DNA of 64,000 nt from Mesorhizobium amorphae CCNWGS0123 (GTDB taxonomy: Bacteria > Pseudomonadota > Alphaproteobacteria > Rhizobiales > Rhizobiaceae): positions 4,400,001 through 4,464,000 of the forward strand of contig NZ_CP015318.1 of assembly GCF_001686985.1 (NCBI RefSeq), written 5' to 3'. The notes beneath the pieces are model-generated. The model was not told the DNA's origin. It ran no database searches and worked only from the letters and a program-made list of their open reading frames with translations. This document shows, one piece after another, positions 54,467-63,567 of this stretch (its first letter is position 1; each line of letters begins with the position of its first letter). Position numbers and translations under genes: made by a program.

Positions 54467-55294
54467 ATGGTCACCTATCTCGACGCCGCCACGGCACCGC
54501 TCAGAAACACCGGCCAGATTCGCCTCTATGGCGAAGACGGTTTTGCCGGCATGCGCAGGGCCTGCGACCTCACCGCGCGCTGCCTCGACGAGCTGGTGCC
54601 GATGGTCGAGCCGGGCGTCACCACGGAGACAATCGACCGCTTCGTCTTCGAATTTGGCATGGACCACGGCGCGTTGCCGGCGACGCTCAACTATCGCGGC
54701 TACACCAAATCGTCCTGCACCTCGATCAACCACGTCGTCTGCCATGGCATCCCCGACAACAAGCCGTTGAAGGACGGCGACATCGTCAACATCGACGTCA
54801 CCTATATCCTCGACGGCTGGCATGGCGATTCTTCGCGCATGTATCCGGTCGGCACCATCAAGCGCGCGGCCGAACGGCTGCTCGAGGTCACCCATGAATG
54901 CCTGATGCGAGGCATAGCGGCGATCAGGCCGGGCGCCCGCACCGGCGCCATCGGCGCCGCCATCCAGACCTATGCCGAGGCCGAGCGCTGCTCGGTGGTG
55001 CGCGATTTCTGCGGCCATGGCGTCGGCCAGTTGTTCCACGACGCGCCGAACATCCTGCACTATGGCAGCGCCAACGAAGGCGTAGAAATGCGGCCGGGCA
55101 TGATCTTCACCGTCGAGCCGATGATCAATCTCGGCCGCCCGCACGTAAAAGTGCTGTCGGACGGCTGGACTGCCGTGACACGCGACCGCTCGCTATCGGC
55201 TCAGTACGAGCACACGATCGGCGTCACCGAGACCGGTTGCGAGATCTTCACGTTGTCGCCGAAAAAACTCGACCGCCCCGGCCTGCTGGGCTGA
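54467..55294 (+). CDS. map: Methionine aminopeptidase, type I
   Basis: Removes the initiator methionine from nascent proteins; 275 residues. Start at 54467 (MVTYLDAATAP). All five metal ligands are present: D110 (NIDVTYI), D121 (GWHGDSSRM), H184 (CGHGVGQLFH), E217 (FTVEPMIN) and E248 (QYEHTIGV). The upstream in-frame extension is unlike the family. The HAD gene starts 75 bp downstream on the same strand. Confidence 0.96.
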   Translation: MVTYLDAATAPLRNTGQIRLYGEDGFAGMRRACDLTARCLDELVPMVEPGVTTETIDRFVFEFGMDHGALPATLNYRGYTKSSCTSINHVVCHGIPDNKPLKDGDIVNIDVTYILDGWHGDSSRMYPVGTIKRAAERLLEVTHECLMRGIAAIRPGARTGAIGAAIQTYAEAERCSVVRDFCGHGVGQLFHDAPNILHYGSANEGVEMRPGMIFTVEPMINLGRPHVKVLSDGWTAVTRDRSLSAQYEHTIGVTETGCEIFTLSPKKLDRPGLLG

Positions 55295-55369
55295 TAAATA
55301 TCGCCCAAAAGCTTTGACTGACATCCGCCCGGCTTTGACGCAGGGCGAACTTCTCGCCATGCTGAGGCG

Positions 55370-56140
55370 ATGACCCGAGGCGTGCTGCTCGATCTCGCAG
55401 GCGTCATCTATGATGGCGAGACCGCCATACCAGGCGGGGTGGATGCCGTTGCGCGTTTGCGCCAGGCCGGCCTGGCCGTGCGCTTCGTAAGCAATACGAC
55501 ACGTTCGTCGAAACAGACGGTCCTCCAACATCTGGAAGCGCTGGGACTGACCGTCACCAAAGCGGATGTTTTCACGCCGGCGCACGCGGCGCGCGAATGG
55601 CTTCTTCGCAATGGCCGTGCGCCATATCTGTTGGTTCATCCGGGCCTTGAGCCGGACTTTTTCGAATTGCCGGTTCGCGACAAGCGCGCCGTCGTCGTCG
55701 GCGATGCCGGAGAGGCCTTCACTTATACGGTCCTGAATGATGCGTTCCGCGAGTTGAATGCGGGGGCCGAACTGCTGGCCCTCGCCACCAACCGCGCGTT
55801 TCGGGATGCCGACGGTGCGCTCAGCCTCGATGCAGGGCCGTTCGTCACGGCATTGGAATATGCCTCCCTGAAACGCGCAACCGTTCTCGGCAAGCCGTCG
55901 CCGACATTCTTTCTGTCGGCTCTGGCAAGCATGAACTGTCCGCCGGATCAGGCGATCATGGTCGGCGACGATGCCGAAGCCGATATAGCTGGCGCCCTGC
56001 GCGCCGGAATTTCGAGCGCATTGCTGGTGCGGACGGGCAAATACCAGCAAGGCGACGAAAGACGCTTTGACCCGCGTCCGACCGCAACCTTCGCCGATCT
56101 CGCGGCGGCAGCCGACTGGATCATTGCGCGCCGAGACTGA
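55370..56140 (+). CDS. HAD-superfamily hydrolase, HDHD2/LHPP-like
   Basis: A 256-residue HAD-IIA phosphatase. The nucleophile is D8 in [11 protein letters not shown]. The second Asp of the usual DxD is Ala10, as in HDHD2/LHPP-type proteins, which also lack it. Motif II is SNTTRSSKQ, the lysine/motif III region is LGKPSPTFF, and the final acids are in [17 protein letters not shown]. The cap is of the C2 type. Probably a phosphatase of low activity on small phosphoesters or phosphohistidine-like substrates. Confidence 0.85.
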   Translation: MTRGVLLDLAGVIYDGETAIPGGVDAVARLRQAGLAVRFVSNTTRSSKQTVLQHLEALGLTVTKADVFTPAHAAREWLLRNGRAPYLLVHPGLEPDFFELPVRDKRAVVVGDAGEAFTYTVLNDAFRELNAGAELLALATNRAFRDADGALSLDAGPFVTALEYASLKRATVLGKPSPTFFLSALASMNCPPDQAIMVGDDAEADIAGALRAGISSALLVRTGKYQQGDERRFDPRPTATFADLAAAADWIIARRD

Positions 56141-56201
56141 CTGCGCGGACCGAGGCTCAAGCTCATCGGCATCTGGCGGCTCTTTTGAAAACCATCGCGA
56201 G

Positions 56202-56226
56202 CCGGTTTCCCCTTTTAGGATCATGG
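56202..56226. repeat. Half-copy of the palindromic intergenic repeat
   Basis: CCGGTTTCCCCTTTTAGGAT followed by CATGG matches the reverse complement of the right half of the 28422-28466 repeat, with a few changes. It lies just upstream of radC and supplies an in-frame ATG (56223) before the likely start. Confidence 0.6.
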
Positions 56227-56264
56227 TCTACTGTCTGTTCCGGTCAGGTGGACATGGGCGTTCG

Positions 56265-57017
56265 ATGGGGAAAAGCGGCGACGACGAGCGGGGGTTCTTC
56301 TCCGAGCGGTGGAGCGAACCGCCGGCCAAGGCCGCGGCGGTGGAAAAGCCGCACTATCACGGCCATCGCGACCGCCTGCGTGAACGGTTCACGGCGGCTG
56401 GGCCCGACGCCCTGCCCGACTACGAGCTTCTCGAACTCCTGCTCTTTCGCCTGATCCCACGCGTCGACACCAAGCCGATCGCCAAGGCGCTGCTTTCGCG
56501 CTTCGGCACGTTCGCCGAGGTGCTTGGCGCGCCGGTGGCGCTGCTTCAGGAGGTGAAGGGCATTGGCCCATCGGTGGCAGTCGATCTGAAGGTGATTACT
56601 GCCGCCGCGCAGCGCATGGCGCGCAGCGAAATCCGCGGCCGCGAGGTCCTGTCCAACTGGACACAGCTTCTCGACTATTGCCGATCAGCCATGGCCTTCG
56701 AGAACCGCGAGCAGTTCCGCATCCTCTTCCTCGACAAGAAGAACGTGCTGATCGCCGACGAGGTGCAGCAGATCGGCACCGTCGACCACACGCCGGTCTA
56801 TCCGCGCGAGGTGGTCAAGCGGGCGCTGGAACTCTCGGCCAGCGCCGTCATCCTGGTGCATAACCATCCCTCCGGCGACCCGACACCATCGCGCGCCGAC
56901 ATCGAGATGACCAAGCTGATCATCGACACCGCCAAACCGCTCGGCATCGCCGTCCACGACCACATCATCATCGGCAGGAAGGGCAACGCCTCGATGAAGG
57001 GGTTGCTGCTGATTTGA
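56265..57017 (+). CDS. radC: RadC-family JAB protein
   Basis: A 250-residue RadC-like protein. The chosen start is ATG 56265 ([12 protein letters not shown]); the in-frame ATG at 56223 falls in a repeat. The N-terminal helix-hairpin-helix segment contains [12 protein letters not shown] and [11 protein letters not shown]. The JAMM metalloprotease motif [14 protein letters not shown] gives H199, H201 and D212. The function is unsettled; the old DNA repair link in E. coli was withdrawn. It is chromosomal and stand-alone here, unlike copies in mobile elements. Confidence 0.93.
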   Translation: MGKSGDDERGFFSERWSEPPAKAAAVEKPHYHGHRDRLRERFTAAGPDALPDYELLELLLFRLIPRVDTKPIAKALLSRFGTFAEVLGAPVALLQEVKGIGPSVAVDLKVITAAAQRMARSEIRGREVLSNWTQLLDYCRSAMAFENREQFRILFLDKKNVLIADEVQQIGTVDHTPVYPREVVKRALELSASAVILVHNHPSGDPTPSRADIEMTKLIIDTAKPLGIAVHDHIIIGRKGNASMKGLLLI

Positions 57018-57160
57018 TCCCGAGAGATTGGCAGCGGCAAAGTCGACATTTTCGCCTCATCCACAACCGGCTCTAGAATTTCGATTGCAAATCAAGCTAT
57101 GATGCCCGTGGCATTTCCCCGGACGGCTTCGCGCCCCTGGAATGCCGGGAGGAACGGGAC

Positions 57161-58045
57161 ATGGCCGTAGCGCTTGTACTCGTTTTAGTCGTTGTGGGCT
57201 CAGTCTTGTTCCACTTGCTGAGCCCATGGTGGTGGACGCCGATTGCCTCGAACTGGGACTATATCGACCACACCATCATCATAACCTTCTGGATAACCGG
57301 CGTCGTCTTCGCCGCCGTCGTTCTATTCATGGCCTATTGCGTGTTCCGTTTCCGTCACCGGGAAGGCAACCGCGCGGCTTACGAACCCGAGAACAAGCGG
57401 CTCGAATCGTGGCTGACGATCGTCACCGCGGTCGGGGTGACGGCCCTGCTGGTCCCCGGCCTGTTCGTCTGGAGCCGTTTCGTCAACGTTCCGAGCGACG
57501 CGACCGAGGTCGAAGTCGTCGGCCAGCAATGGCAGTGGAGCTTCCGCCTGCCCGGCAAGGACGGCAAGCTCGGCACATCCGACACCAGCAACGTCAGCGC
57601 TGAAAATCCGCTCGGCGTCATCGCCGCCGATCCCAATGGCCAGGATGATGTCGTGGTCGAGGCGGCCGATCTGCACCTGCCGGTCGGCAAGCCTGTCAAG
57701 ATGCTGTTGCGCTCGATCGATGTGCTGCATGATTTCTACGTACCGGAATTCCGCGCCAAGATGGACATGATCCCCGGCTCGGTCACCTATTTCTGGTTCA
57801 CCCCGACCAGGACCGGCACCTTCCAGGTCCTGTGCGCCGAGCTTTGCGGCCAAGGGCATCCTTTGATGAATGGCGTGGTCATGGTCGATACGCAGGAAGA
57901 TTATGTCGCCTGGCTCGGCGAGCAGCAGACTTTCGCGCAATTGTCGGCGCCCCAGCAGACAGGATCGGCAGACCCGGCGGCGGCAGGAACCCTCGCGCCC
58001 GGTTCGAAGATTTCGGCAAAGCTCGAAACGGTCGAGGCCCGCTGA
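57161..58045 (+). CDS. coxM: Cytochrome c oxidase subunit II (alternative oxidase)
   Basis: A 294-residue electron-entry subunit with the dinuclear CuA centre: H190 (DVLHDFYVPEF), C225, E227, C229, H233 and M236 (CAELCGQGHPLM). All ligands are present, so it accepts electrons from cytochrome c and is not a quinol oxidase. Two N-terminal membrane helices (about 3-22 and 38-62, with a third around 85-105) are followed by the cupredoxin domain. There is no heme c domain. First gene of a five-gene cluster that matches coxMNOP of Bradyrhizobium. Confidence 0.93.
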   Translation: MAVALVLVLVVVGSVLFHLLSPWWWTPIASNWDYIDHTIIITFWITGVVFAAVVLFMAYCVFRFRHREGNRAAYEPENKRLESWLTIVTAVGVTALLVPGLFVWSRFVNVPSDATEVEVVGQQWQWSFRLPGKDGKLGTSDTSNVSAENPLGVIAADPNGQDDVVVEAADLHLPVGKPVKMLLRSIDVLHDFYVPEFRAKMDMIPGSVTYFWFTPTRTGTFQVLCAELCGQGHPLMNGVVMVDTQEDYVAWLGEQQTFAQLSAPQQTGSADPAAAGTLAPGSKISAKLETVEAR

Positions 58046-58065
58046 AAGGACACGGAGGTGTTCCT

Positions 58066-59835
58066 ATGGTCGATATCACGCCTGCAGATGCAGTCCCGCC
58101 TGCCGAAGTCGGGGAAATGGAGCTTTACCACCCGCACAGCTGGTGGACGAAGTACGTTTTCTCGCAGGACGCCAAGGTCATCGCCATCCAGTATTCGGCG
58201 ACGGCGACGGCAATCGGCATGGTGGCGCTGGTGCTGTCGTGGCTGATGCGGCTGCAGCTTGGCTTCCCCGGCACCTTCGACTTCATCACCCCGGAAGCCT
58301 ATTACCAGTTCATCACCATGCACGGCATGATCATGGTGATCTACCTGCTCACGGCTCTCTTTCTGGGCGGCTTCGGCAATTACCTGATCCCGCTGATGGT
58401 CGGCGCTCGCGACATGGTTTTTCCCTATGTCAACATGCTGAGCTATTGGATTTACCTGCTCGCCGTTCTGGTTTTGGTATCGAGTTTCTTTGCGCCGGGC
58501 GGACCCACGGGTGCCGGCTGGACGCTCTACCCGCCGCAAGCCATCATGACCGGCACGCCAGGCGGCCAGGACTGGGGCATCATCCTGATGCTGGTCTCGC
58601 TGATCCTGTTCATCATCGGCTTCACCATGGGCGGCCTGAACTATGTCGTGACGGTGCTGCAGGCCCGCACGCGCGGCATGACGCTGATGCGCCTGCCACT
58701 GACGGTCTGGGGCATCTTCACCGCCACCGTCATGGCGCTGCTCGCCTTCCCGGCGCTGTTCGTCGCCTGTGTGATGATGTTGTTCGACCGTGCGCTCGGC
58801 ACCTCCTTCTTCATGCCGGCGATCGTCGAGATGGGCGAACAGCTGCAGCATAGCGGCGGCAGCCCGATCCTGTTCCAGCATCTGTTCTGGTTCTTCGGCC
58901 ACCCCGAGGTCTACATCGTCGCACTGCCGGCCTTCGGCATCGTCTCCGACCTGATCAGTACACATGCGCGCAAGAACATCTTCGGCTACCGGATGATGGT
59001 CTGGGCGATCGTCGGCATCGGCGCGCTGAGTTTCGTGGTCTGGGCGCACCACATGTATGTCAGCGGCATGCATCCCTATTTCGGGTTCTTCTTCGCCACC
59101 ACGACATTGATCATCGCCGTGCCGACCGCCATCAAGGTCTACAATTGGGTGCTGACGCTGTGGCGCGGCGACATCCATCTCACCATACCGATGCTCTTTG
59201 CCCTGGCCTTCATCGTCACCTTCGTCAATGGCGGGTTGACCGGCCTGTTTCTCGGCAACGTCGTCGTCGACGTTCCATTGTCGGACACGATGTTTGTCGT
59301 TGCTCATTTCCATATGGTCATGGGCGTCGCCCCGATCCTCGTGATTTTCGGCGCGATCTACCACTGGTACCCGAAGGTCACCGGTCGGATGCTGAACGAG
59401 GCGCTCGGCCAGTTCCATTTCTGGGTCACGTTCCTCGGCGCTTATCTGATTTTCTTCCCCATGCACTATCTTGGCCTGGTGGGCCTGCCACGGCGCTACG
59501 CCGAACTGACCGACATGACGATAATGACGGAATCGGCCCACCACCTGAACTCGTTCATCAGCATCATGGCCTTTATCGTCGGCTTTGCTCAGCTGGTGTT
59601 CCTGTTCAACCTGATCTGGAGCATCCGCCATGGCCGCGAGGCCGGCGGCAATCCCTGGCGGGCAACGACGCTGGAATGGCAGACGTCCGAAACACCGCCA
59701 GTCCACGGCAATTTCGGCAAGGAGCTGCCGATCGTTTATCGCTGGGCCTATGACTACAGCGTGCCGGGCGCCAAGGAGGATTTCATTCCGCAGAACGTGC
59801 CGGGCTCCTTCGGCACCTCCAAGGAGCCGGCATGA
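58066..59835 (+). CDS. coxN: Cytochrome c oxidase subunit I (alternative oxidase)
   Basis: A 589-residue catalytic subunit with heme a, heme a3 and CuB. Start at 58066 (MVDITPADAV) has GGAGGTG upstream; the in-frame extension runs inside coxM. About twelve or more membrane helices. The CuB histidine and cross-linked tyrosine are in FFGHPEVYIVALPAFG (A-type glutamate present), two further CuB histidines are in WAHHMYVSGMHP, and heme-ligand histidines are in VVAHFHMVMG. It appears fully functional. The gene overlaps coxO (ATGA). Confidence 0.95.
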   Translation: MVDITPADAVPPAEVGEMELYHPHSWWTKYVFSQDAKVIAIQYSATATAIGMVALVLSWLMRLQLGFPGTFDFITPEAYYQFITMHGMIMVIYLLTALFLGGFGNYLIPLMVGARDMVFPYVNMLSYWIYLLAVLVLVSSFFAPGGPTGAGWTLYPPQAIMTGTPGGQDWGIILMLVSLILFIIGFTMGGLNYVVTVLQARTRGMTLMRLPLTVWGIFTATVMALLAFPALFVACVMMLFDRALGTSFFMPAIVEMGEQLQHSGGSPILFQHLFWFFGHPEVYIVALPAFGIVSDLISTHARKNIFGYRMMVWAIVGIGALSFVVWAHHMYVSGMHPYFGFFFATTTLIIAVPTAIKVYNWVLTLWRGDIHLTIPMLFALAFIVTFVNGGLTGLFLGNVVVDVPLSDTMFVVAHFHMVMGVAPILVIFGAIYHWYPKVTGRMLNEALGQFHFWVTFLGAYLIFFPMHYLGLVGLPRRYAELTDMTIMTESAHHLNSFISIMAFIVGFAQLVFLFNLIWSIRHGREAGGNPWRATTLEWQTSETPPVHGNFGKELPIVYRWAYDYSVPGAKEDFIPQNVPGSFGTSKEPA

Positions 59836-60536
59836 GCGTCATCCTGGTCTTCCTGCTCGTGGTCGTCGGCTTTGTCGGATGGTGGCTTTCCCATCAAAGG
59901 CTGATGTCGAAGCCATGGCTGGAGCAAGGCATGGCCGGGGATTTTGTCGCCCTCGACCGCTCGGCGCTGCCGACGGCCAAGATCGGCCTCGGTGTCTTCC
60001 TCGCCGTTGTCGGCTGTCTGTTTGCGCTGTTCACCAGCGCCTACTTCATGCGCATGGCGCTGTCGGATTGGCAGGCGCTGCCGCTGCCGCGCCTCCTCTG
60101 GCTCAACACCGGCGTGCTGGTGCTCAGCAGCGTCGCGCTGCAATGCGCCTCGGTCGCGGCCCGCAGAGGTCAACTGGAGACGGTCAAGCTCGGCCTCGTC
60201 ACGGCCGGGATCACGGCGCTCGCCTTCCTGGTCGGGCAGCTCGTGGCATGGCGGGAACTGAGCACCGAGGGCTATCTGCTGAGCTCCAATCCGGCCAACA
60301 GCTTTTTCTACCTGATAACCGGCATGCATGGCCTGCATATACTGGGAGGGCTGGTCGGTCTCGGTAGAACGACCGCGGGCGCCTGGAACGGAGCCCGGCC
60401 GGAGCGGCTGCGCCTCGGCATCGAACTGTGCGCCATGTACTGGCATTTCCTGCTTTTCGTCTGGCTCGCCATCTTCGCGCTGCTGGCCGGCTGGGCCGCC
60501 ACGTTCATCGACATTTGCCGACAATTGCTGACCTAA
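59832..60536 (+). CDS. coxO: Heme-copper oxidase subunit III-like protein CoxO
   Basis: A 234-residue membrane protein with five to six hydrophobic segments, overlapping coxN by 4 bp. The NSFFYLITGMHGLHILGGLV block is the subunit III signature around the conserved His-Gly. In Bradyrhizobium the alternative oxidase carries two subunit III-like genes, coxO and coxP, and the order here is the same. It probably stabilises subunit I. N-terminal region SVILVFLLVVVGFVGWWLSH is a membrane helix. Confidence 0.88.
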   Translation: MSVILVFLLVVVGFVGWWLSHQRLMSKPWLEQGMAGDFVALDRSALPTAKIGLGVFLAVVGCLFALFTSAYFMRMALSDWQALPLPRLLWLNTGVLVLSSVALQCASVAARRGQLETVKLGLVTAGITALAFLVGQLVAWRELSTEGYLLSSNPANSFFYLITGMHGLHILGGLVGLGRTTAGAWNGARPERLRLGIELCAMYWHFLLFVWLAIFALLAGWAATFIDICRQLLT

Positions 60537-60548
60537 GGGATCAAGCGG

Positions 60549-61271
60549 ATGTCCGAGACGACACTGACGCATAGCAGCCAAACGGAGCCCCGGCCTGCGG
60601 GCTGGCAAGGCATTGCCGCCGACTGGTCCTCGGATCAGCGGGCGTTCAAGAACGTGTCCTGGGGCAAGGCCATGATGTGGATCTTCCTGCTCAGCGACAC
60701 CTTCATCTTCGGCTGCTTCCTGCTCTCCTACATGACCGCGCGCATGTCGACACGCGTGCCGTGGCCCAACCCGAGCGAGGTCTTTGCGCTGCACATAGGC
60801 GGCTCGAATGTTCCGCTGATCCTGATCGCCATCATGACCTTCGTACTGATCTCGAGCAGCGGGACGATGGCTATGGCGGTCAATTTCGGTTATCGCCGCG
60901 ACCGCCGCAAAACCGCAATCCTGATGCTTCTGACCGCGTTGTTGGGCGCGACCTTTGTCGGCATGCAAGCCTTCGAATGGACCAAGCTGATCACCGAAGG
61001 GGTCCGGCCCTGGGGCAATCCATGGGGCGCAGCGCAGTTCGGCTCGACCTTCTTCATGATCACCGGCTTCCACGGCACGCATGTGACGATCGGGGTTATC
61101 TTCCTGATCATCGTGGCGCGCAAGGTCTGGCGCGGAGACTATGACACCGGACGGCCCGGCTTTTTCACCAGCCGCAAGGGTCACTACGAGAGCGTCGAGA
61201 TCATGGGGCTCTACTGGCACTTCGTCGATCTGGTCTGGGTGTTCATTTTCGCTTTCTTCTATCTGTGGTGA
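60549..61271 (+). CDS. coxP: Cytochrome c oxidase subunit III (CoxP)
   Basis: A 240-residue membrane protein with about five helices. Family blocks: KNVSWGKAMMWIFLLSDTFI near the N terminus, FGSTFFMITGFHGTHVTIGV in the middle, and the C-terminal GLYWHFVDLVWVFIF with its conserved Glu/His environment. It starts 12 bp after coxO. A subunit III family role in proton-pumping stability is well established for aa3 oxidases. Confidence 0.92.
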   Translation: MSETTLTHSSQTEPRPAGWQGIAADWSSDQRAFKNVSWGKAMMWIFLLSDTFIFGCFLLSYMTARMSTRVPWPNPSEVFALHIGGSNVPLILIAIMTFVLISSSGTMAMAVNFGYRRDRRKTAILMLLTALLGATFVGMQAFEWTKLITEGVRPWGNPWGAAQFGSTFFMITGFHGTHVTIGVIFLIIVARKVWRGDYDTGRPGFFTSRKGHYESVEIMGLYWHFVDLVWVFIFAFFYLW

Positions 61272-61280
61272 GAGGAAAAT

Positions 61281-61685
61281 ATGGCTGAAGCAACCGCAAA
61301 CGGCCTCGGACAACACCACCTGAACGCGGGGCATGCGCATGACGCAGCCACTGCCGGCGTTGCCCCTGCCGAGGTCCATCAGGAACACCCGATCAAGCTC
61401 TATCTGGTGGTTTGGGCATGGCTGTTCGTCCTCAGCGCCTGCTCCTACATGGTCGATTATTTTGGCCTTCACGGTTATCTCAGGTGGTCGCTGATCCTGA
61501 TCTTCATGATGCTCAAGGCAGGGCTGATCGTCGCCGTCTTCATGCATATGGCCTGGGAACGGCTGGCGTTGACCTACGCGATCATCCTGCCGCCGATACT
61601 GGTGCTGGTGTTCGTGGCCATGATGGTCCTCGAAGCCGACTACACGCTTCTCACCCGGGTGACATTTTTCGGGGCCGGGCCCTGA
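61281..61685 (+). CDS. Cytochrome c oxidase subunit IV family protein
   Basis: A 134-residue protein with three membrane helices (about 41-60, 68-90 and 97-118) of the prokaryotic COX4 group. The block MMLKAGLIVAVFMHMAWE is typical. The 40-residue N-terminal extension is rich in His and Ala (QHHLNAGHAHDAATAG), possibly a metal-binding tail. It starts 9 bp after coxP and ends the oxidase operon; the following 179 bp show no gene. Confidence 0.85.
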   Translation: MAEATANGLGQHHLNAGHAHDAATAGVAPAEVHQEHPIKLYLVVWAWLFVLSACSYMVDYFGLHGYLRWSLILIFMMLKAGLIVAVFMHMAWERLALTYAIILPPILVLVFVAMMVLEADYTLLTRVTFFGAGP

Positions 61686-61864
61686 GATCTAGAGCCGGGT
61701 GAGATCCAGCAGCCGCGACTTCAGTTGTGCGCGGATGCTGCTTGCCGTTCGGCTGCCTTGAAACAACCGGCGGCTGGTCCATTTTCCAGATATCGGAAGC
61801 GATATCGGGAGAATGATTGCTCTCGTTCTCCGTGCGTCGCGAACTCCGGCAAGGGAGGCCCAAG

Positions 61865-62338
61865 ATGACGATCGCCAACAGACTGAAGGACTATATCGAC
61901 GGCAAGGGAATTTCCTACGACACCGTCGCGCATCATCGCACATCCACGACCAGGCAGTCCGCCATAGCTGCGCATGTACCGGGCAGCATCATGGCCAAAT
62001 CGGTGGTCGTTCACCACGAACTTGGCTATGCGCTGGCCGTGGTTCCAAGCACCCACAGGATCGAACTCGGCGCGTTGCAGGACGTCATGGACAGGCGTCT
62101 TGGGCTCGCCTCCGAAGACGAGGTGGTTTCGCTTTTCGCCGATTGCGACATCGGCGCCGTGCCGCCGATCGGCGCGGCCTACGATGTGCCCGTCATCGTC
62201 GATGAGAGCCTTGGTACCGCCGACGATGTCTATTTCGAGGGCGGCGACCACAGGACGCTGGTGCATGTAAGCGGCAAGGATTTCCGAGACCTGACCGTGG
62301 ACGCACGCCAAGCCCGCTTCAGCCACCCGGCTTACTGA
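61865..62338 (+). CDS. YbaK/ProRS-type aminoacyl-tRNA deacylase family protein
   Basis: A 157-residue single YbaK domain. Start at 61865 (MTIANRLKDYID) follows GGGAGG. The conserved lysine is in GSIMAKSVVVHHELGYALAV, and later family glycines are in GAVPPIGAAYDVPVIVDESL. Stand-alone members either hydrolyse mischarged tRNA or act as regulators; the substrate is unknown. It is separated from the oxidase operon by a promoter-sized spacer. Confidence 0.85.
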   Translation: MTIANRLKDYIDGKGISYDTVAHHRTSTTRQSAIAAHVPGSIMAKSVVVHHELGYALAVVPSTHRIELGALQDVMDRRLGLASEDEVVSLFADCDIGAVPPIGAAYDVPVIVDESLGTADDVYFEGGDHRTLVHVSGKDFRDLTVDARQARFSHPAY

Positions 62339-62395
62339 AAGCTACGCCGCCCGCCAGCACTGGCCTTCTCGCCCGCGCTGGCTGGCGGAATGTCT

Positions 62396-63214
62396 TCAAT
62401 CGGCAGGCCTGGCAGGCGGCGACGAATCCACCACCTTGCGATAGACATGCCAGGTGGCATGGCCGAGGACCGGCAACACGACGGCCAGCCCGGCGAACAC
62501 CGGCAGCGAGCCGATGATCAGCGCGACGGCGACAATCAGCCCCCACACAGCCATGACGATCGGGTTGGCCAGCACCACGCGCACCGAGGTGTGGATGGCT
62601 TCGTAGGCGCCGACGTCGCGGTCGAGCAGCAGCGGGAAAGCAACCACCGTTGTACACAACACCACCACGGCAAAAGCGAAGCCGATGGCGTGTCCCAGGA
62701 TAATCAGCGTCCAGCCGCGTCCGGTGGCGAATACTTCGTTGATGAAGCTGGATATCGATTCAGGCGGGGCCGGACCGAAGAGCTGTTGGTAGAACAGCTG
62801 CGCGGTCAAAAGCCAGGCGATGAAGATCGAAAACAGCATGATCCCGACCGCCGCGATGGCCGGCAGCGCCGGAGAATTCCTGACCTCGAAGGCGTGTCTC
62901 CACGAAGTATCGAGCCCGGCTTCCCGCCGGCGGCTGATCTCATAGAGGCCGATTGCAGCGAACGGGCCGATGAGCGCAAAGCCGGACACAAGCGGAAACA
63001 GCAGCGGCAACGCATTGGCGCCCGATGTCCAGGCGGCAAGCACGACGCCCACCAGCGGATAGATCAGGCAGAGAAAAACGATGTGCGACGGTTTGATCAT
63101 GAAATCATCGACGCCACGCCTGAGCGCATCAAAAAGGTCGGAAACACCGATTTTTCGAATTTTGGTATGTTCCAGCGTTTCGCTGGCGCCTGCTATCACG
63201 TGAAAACTTGTCAT
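62396..63214 (-). CDS. DUF2189 membrane protein
   Basis: A 272-residue polytopic protein of the DUF2189 family. About six hydrophobic helices; the family block PLVSGFALIGPFAAIGLYEI is at residues 75-95, and LLDRDVGAYEAIHTSVRVVL lies near 205. Family members often lie near cytochrome oxidase genes in alphaproteobacteria, and here it sits between a cox operon and ctaB. The function is unknown. A membrane-chaperone or heme-related role is only suggested by position. Confidence 0.85.
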   Translation of the reverse strand: MTSFHVIAGASETLEHTKIRKIGVSDLFDALRRGVDDFMIKPSHIVFLCLIYPLVGVVLAAWTSGANALPLLFPLVSGFALIGPFAAIGLYEISRRREAGLDTSWRHAFEVRNSPALPAIAAVGIMLFSIFIAWLLTAQLFYQQLFGPAPPESISSFINEVFATGRGWTLIILGHAIGFAFAVVVLCTTVVAFPLLLDRDVGAYEAIHTSVRVVLANPIVMAVWGLIVAVALIIGSLPVFAGLAVVLPVLGHATWHVYRKVVDSSPPARPAD

Positions 63215-63425
63215 GCCCGTTTCCTCCAGACCAGGTCCGGTAAGGCCGCGGTTTCACGGTGCATCGTTCAGCGTGACTGGCCACGCGAACCGCGACCTGC
63301 ACCGCAAACAACATACTCTCCTGCAGGGGATTTGTCGCCCTTTGTTGAAGATGGCTGGGGCGGCCACGCTAGCTCTGGAGGCTCTTCTTCGATATTCTAT
63401 GCCGGTGAACGGTGAAGGTCATGTC

Positions 63426-63506
63426 ATGGACACAAGGACTGTTCTCATACTGGGCCTCGGCATCGTGATTCTGTTGCTGCTGGGATTCTGCGCTCTGCCG
63501 ATGTGA
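63426..63506 (+). CDS. Possible 26-residue membrane peptide
   Basis: ATG 63426 with GAAGGT seven bases upstream opens a 26-residue frame starting MDTRTVLILGLGIVILLLLG, essentially one membrane helix. An in-frame ATG at 63399 would extend it. It lies in the spacer between DUF2189 and ctaB, in the opposite direction to both. It could be a small accessory subunit or a chance frame. Confidence 0.35.
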   Translation: MDTRTVLILGLGIVILLLLGFCALPM

Positions 63507-63567
63507 TGAGAGCCCGGATGCAAGATCTTCGTGCAGCAAGTGCCGACCAGCAATACCGCTCGTGCCG

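Noticed and set aside
57901-61547. Two near-600-codon open frames on the minus strand over the cox operon
   Set aside because: Mirror frames of coxN, coxO and coxP; Gln/His/Asp-rich with no recognisable domain.
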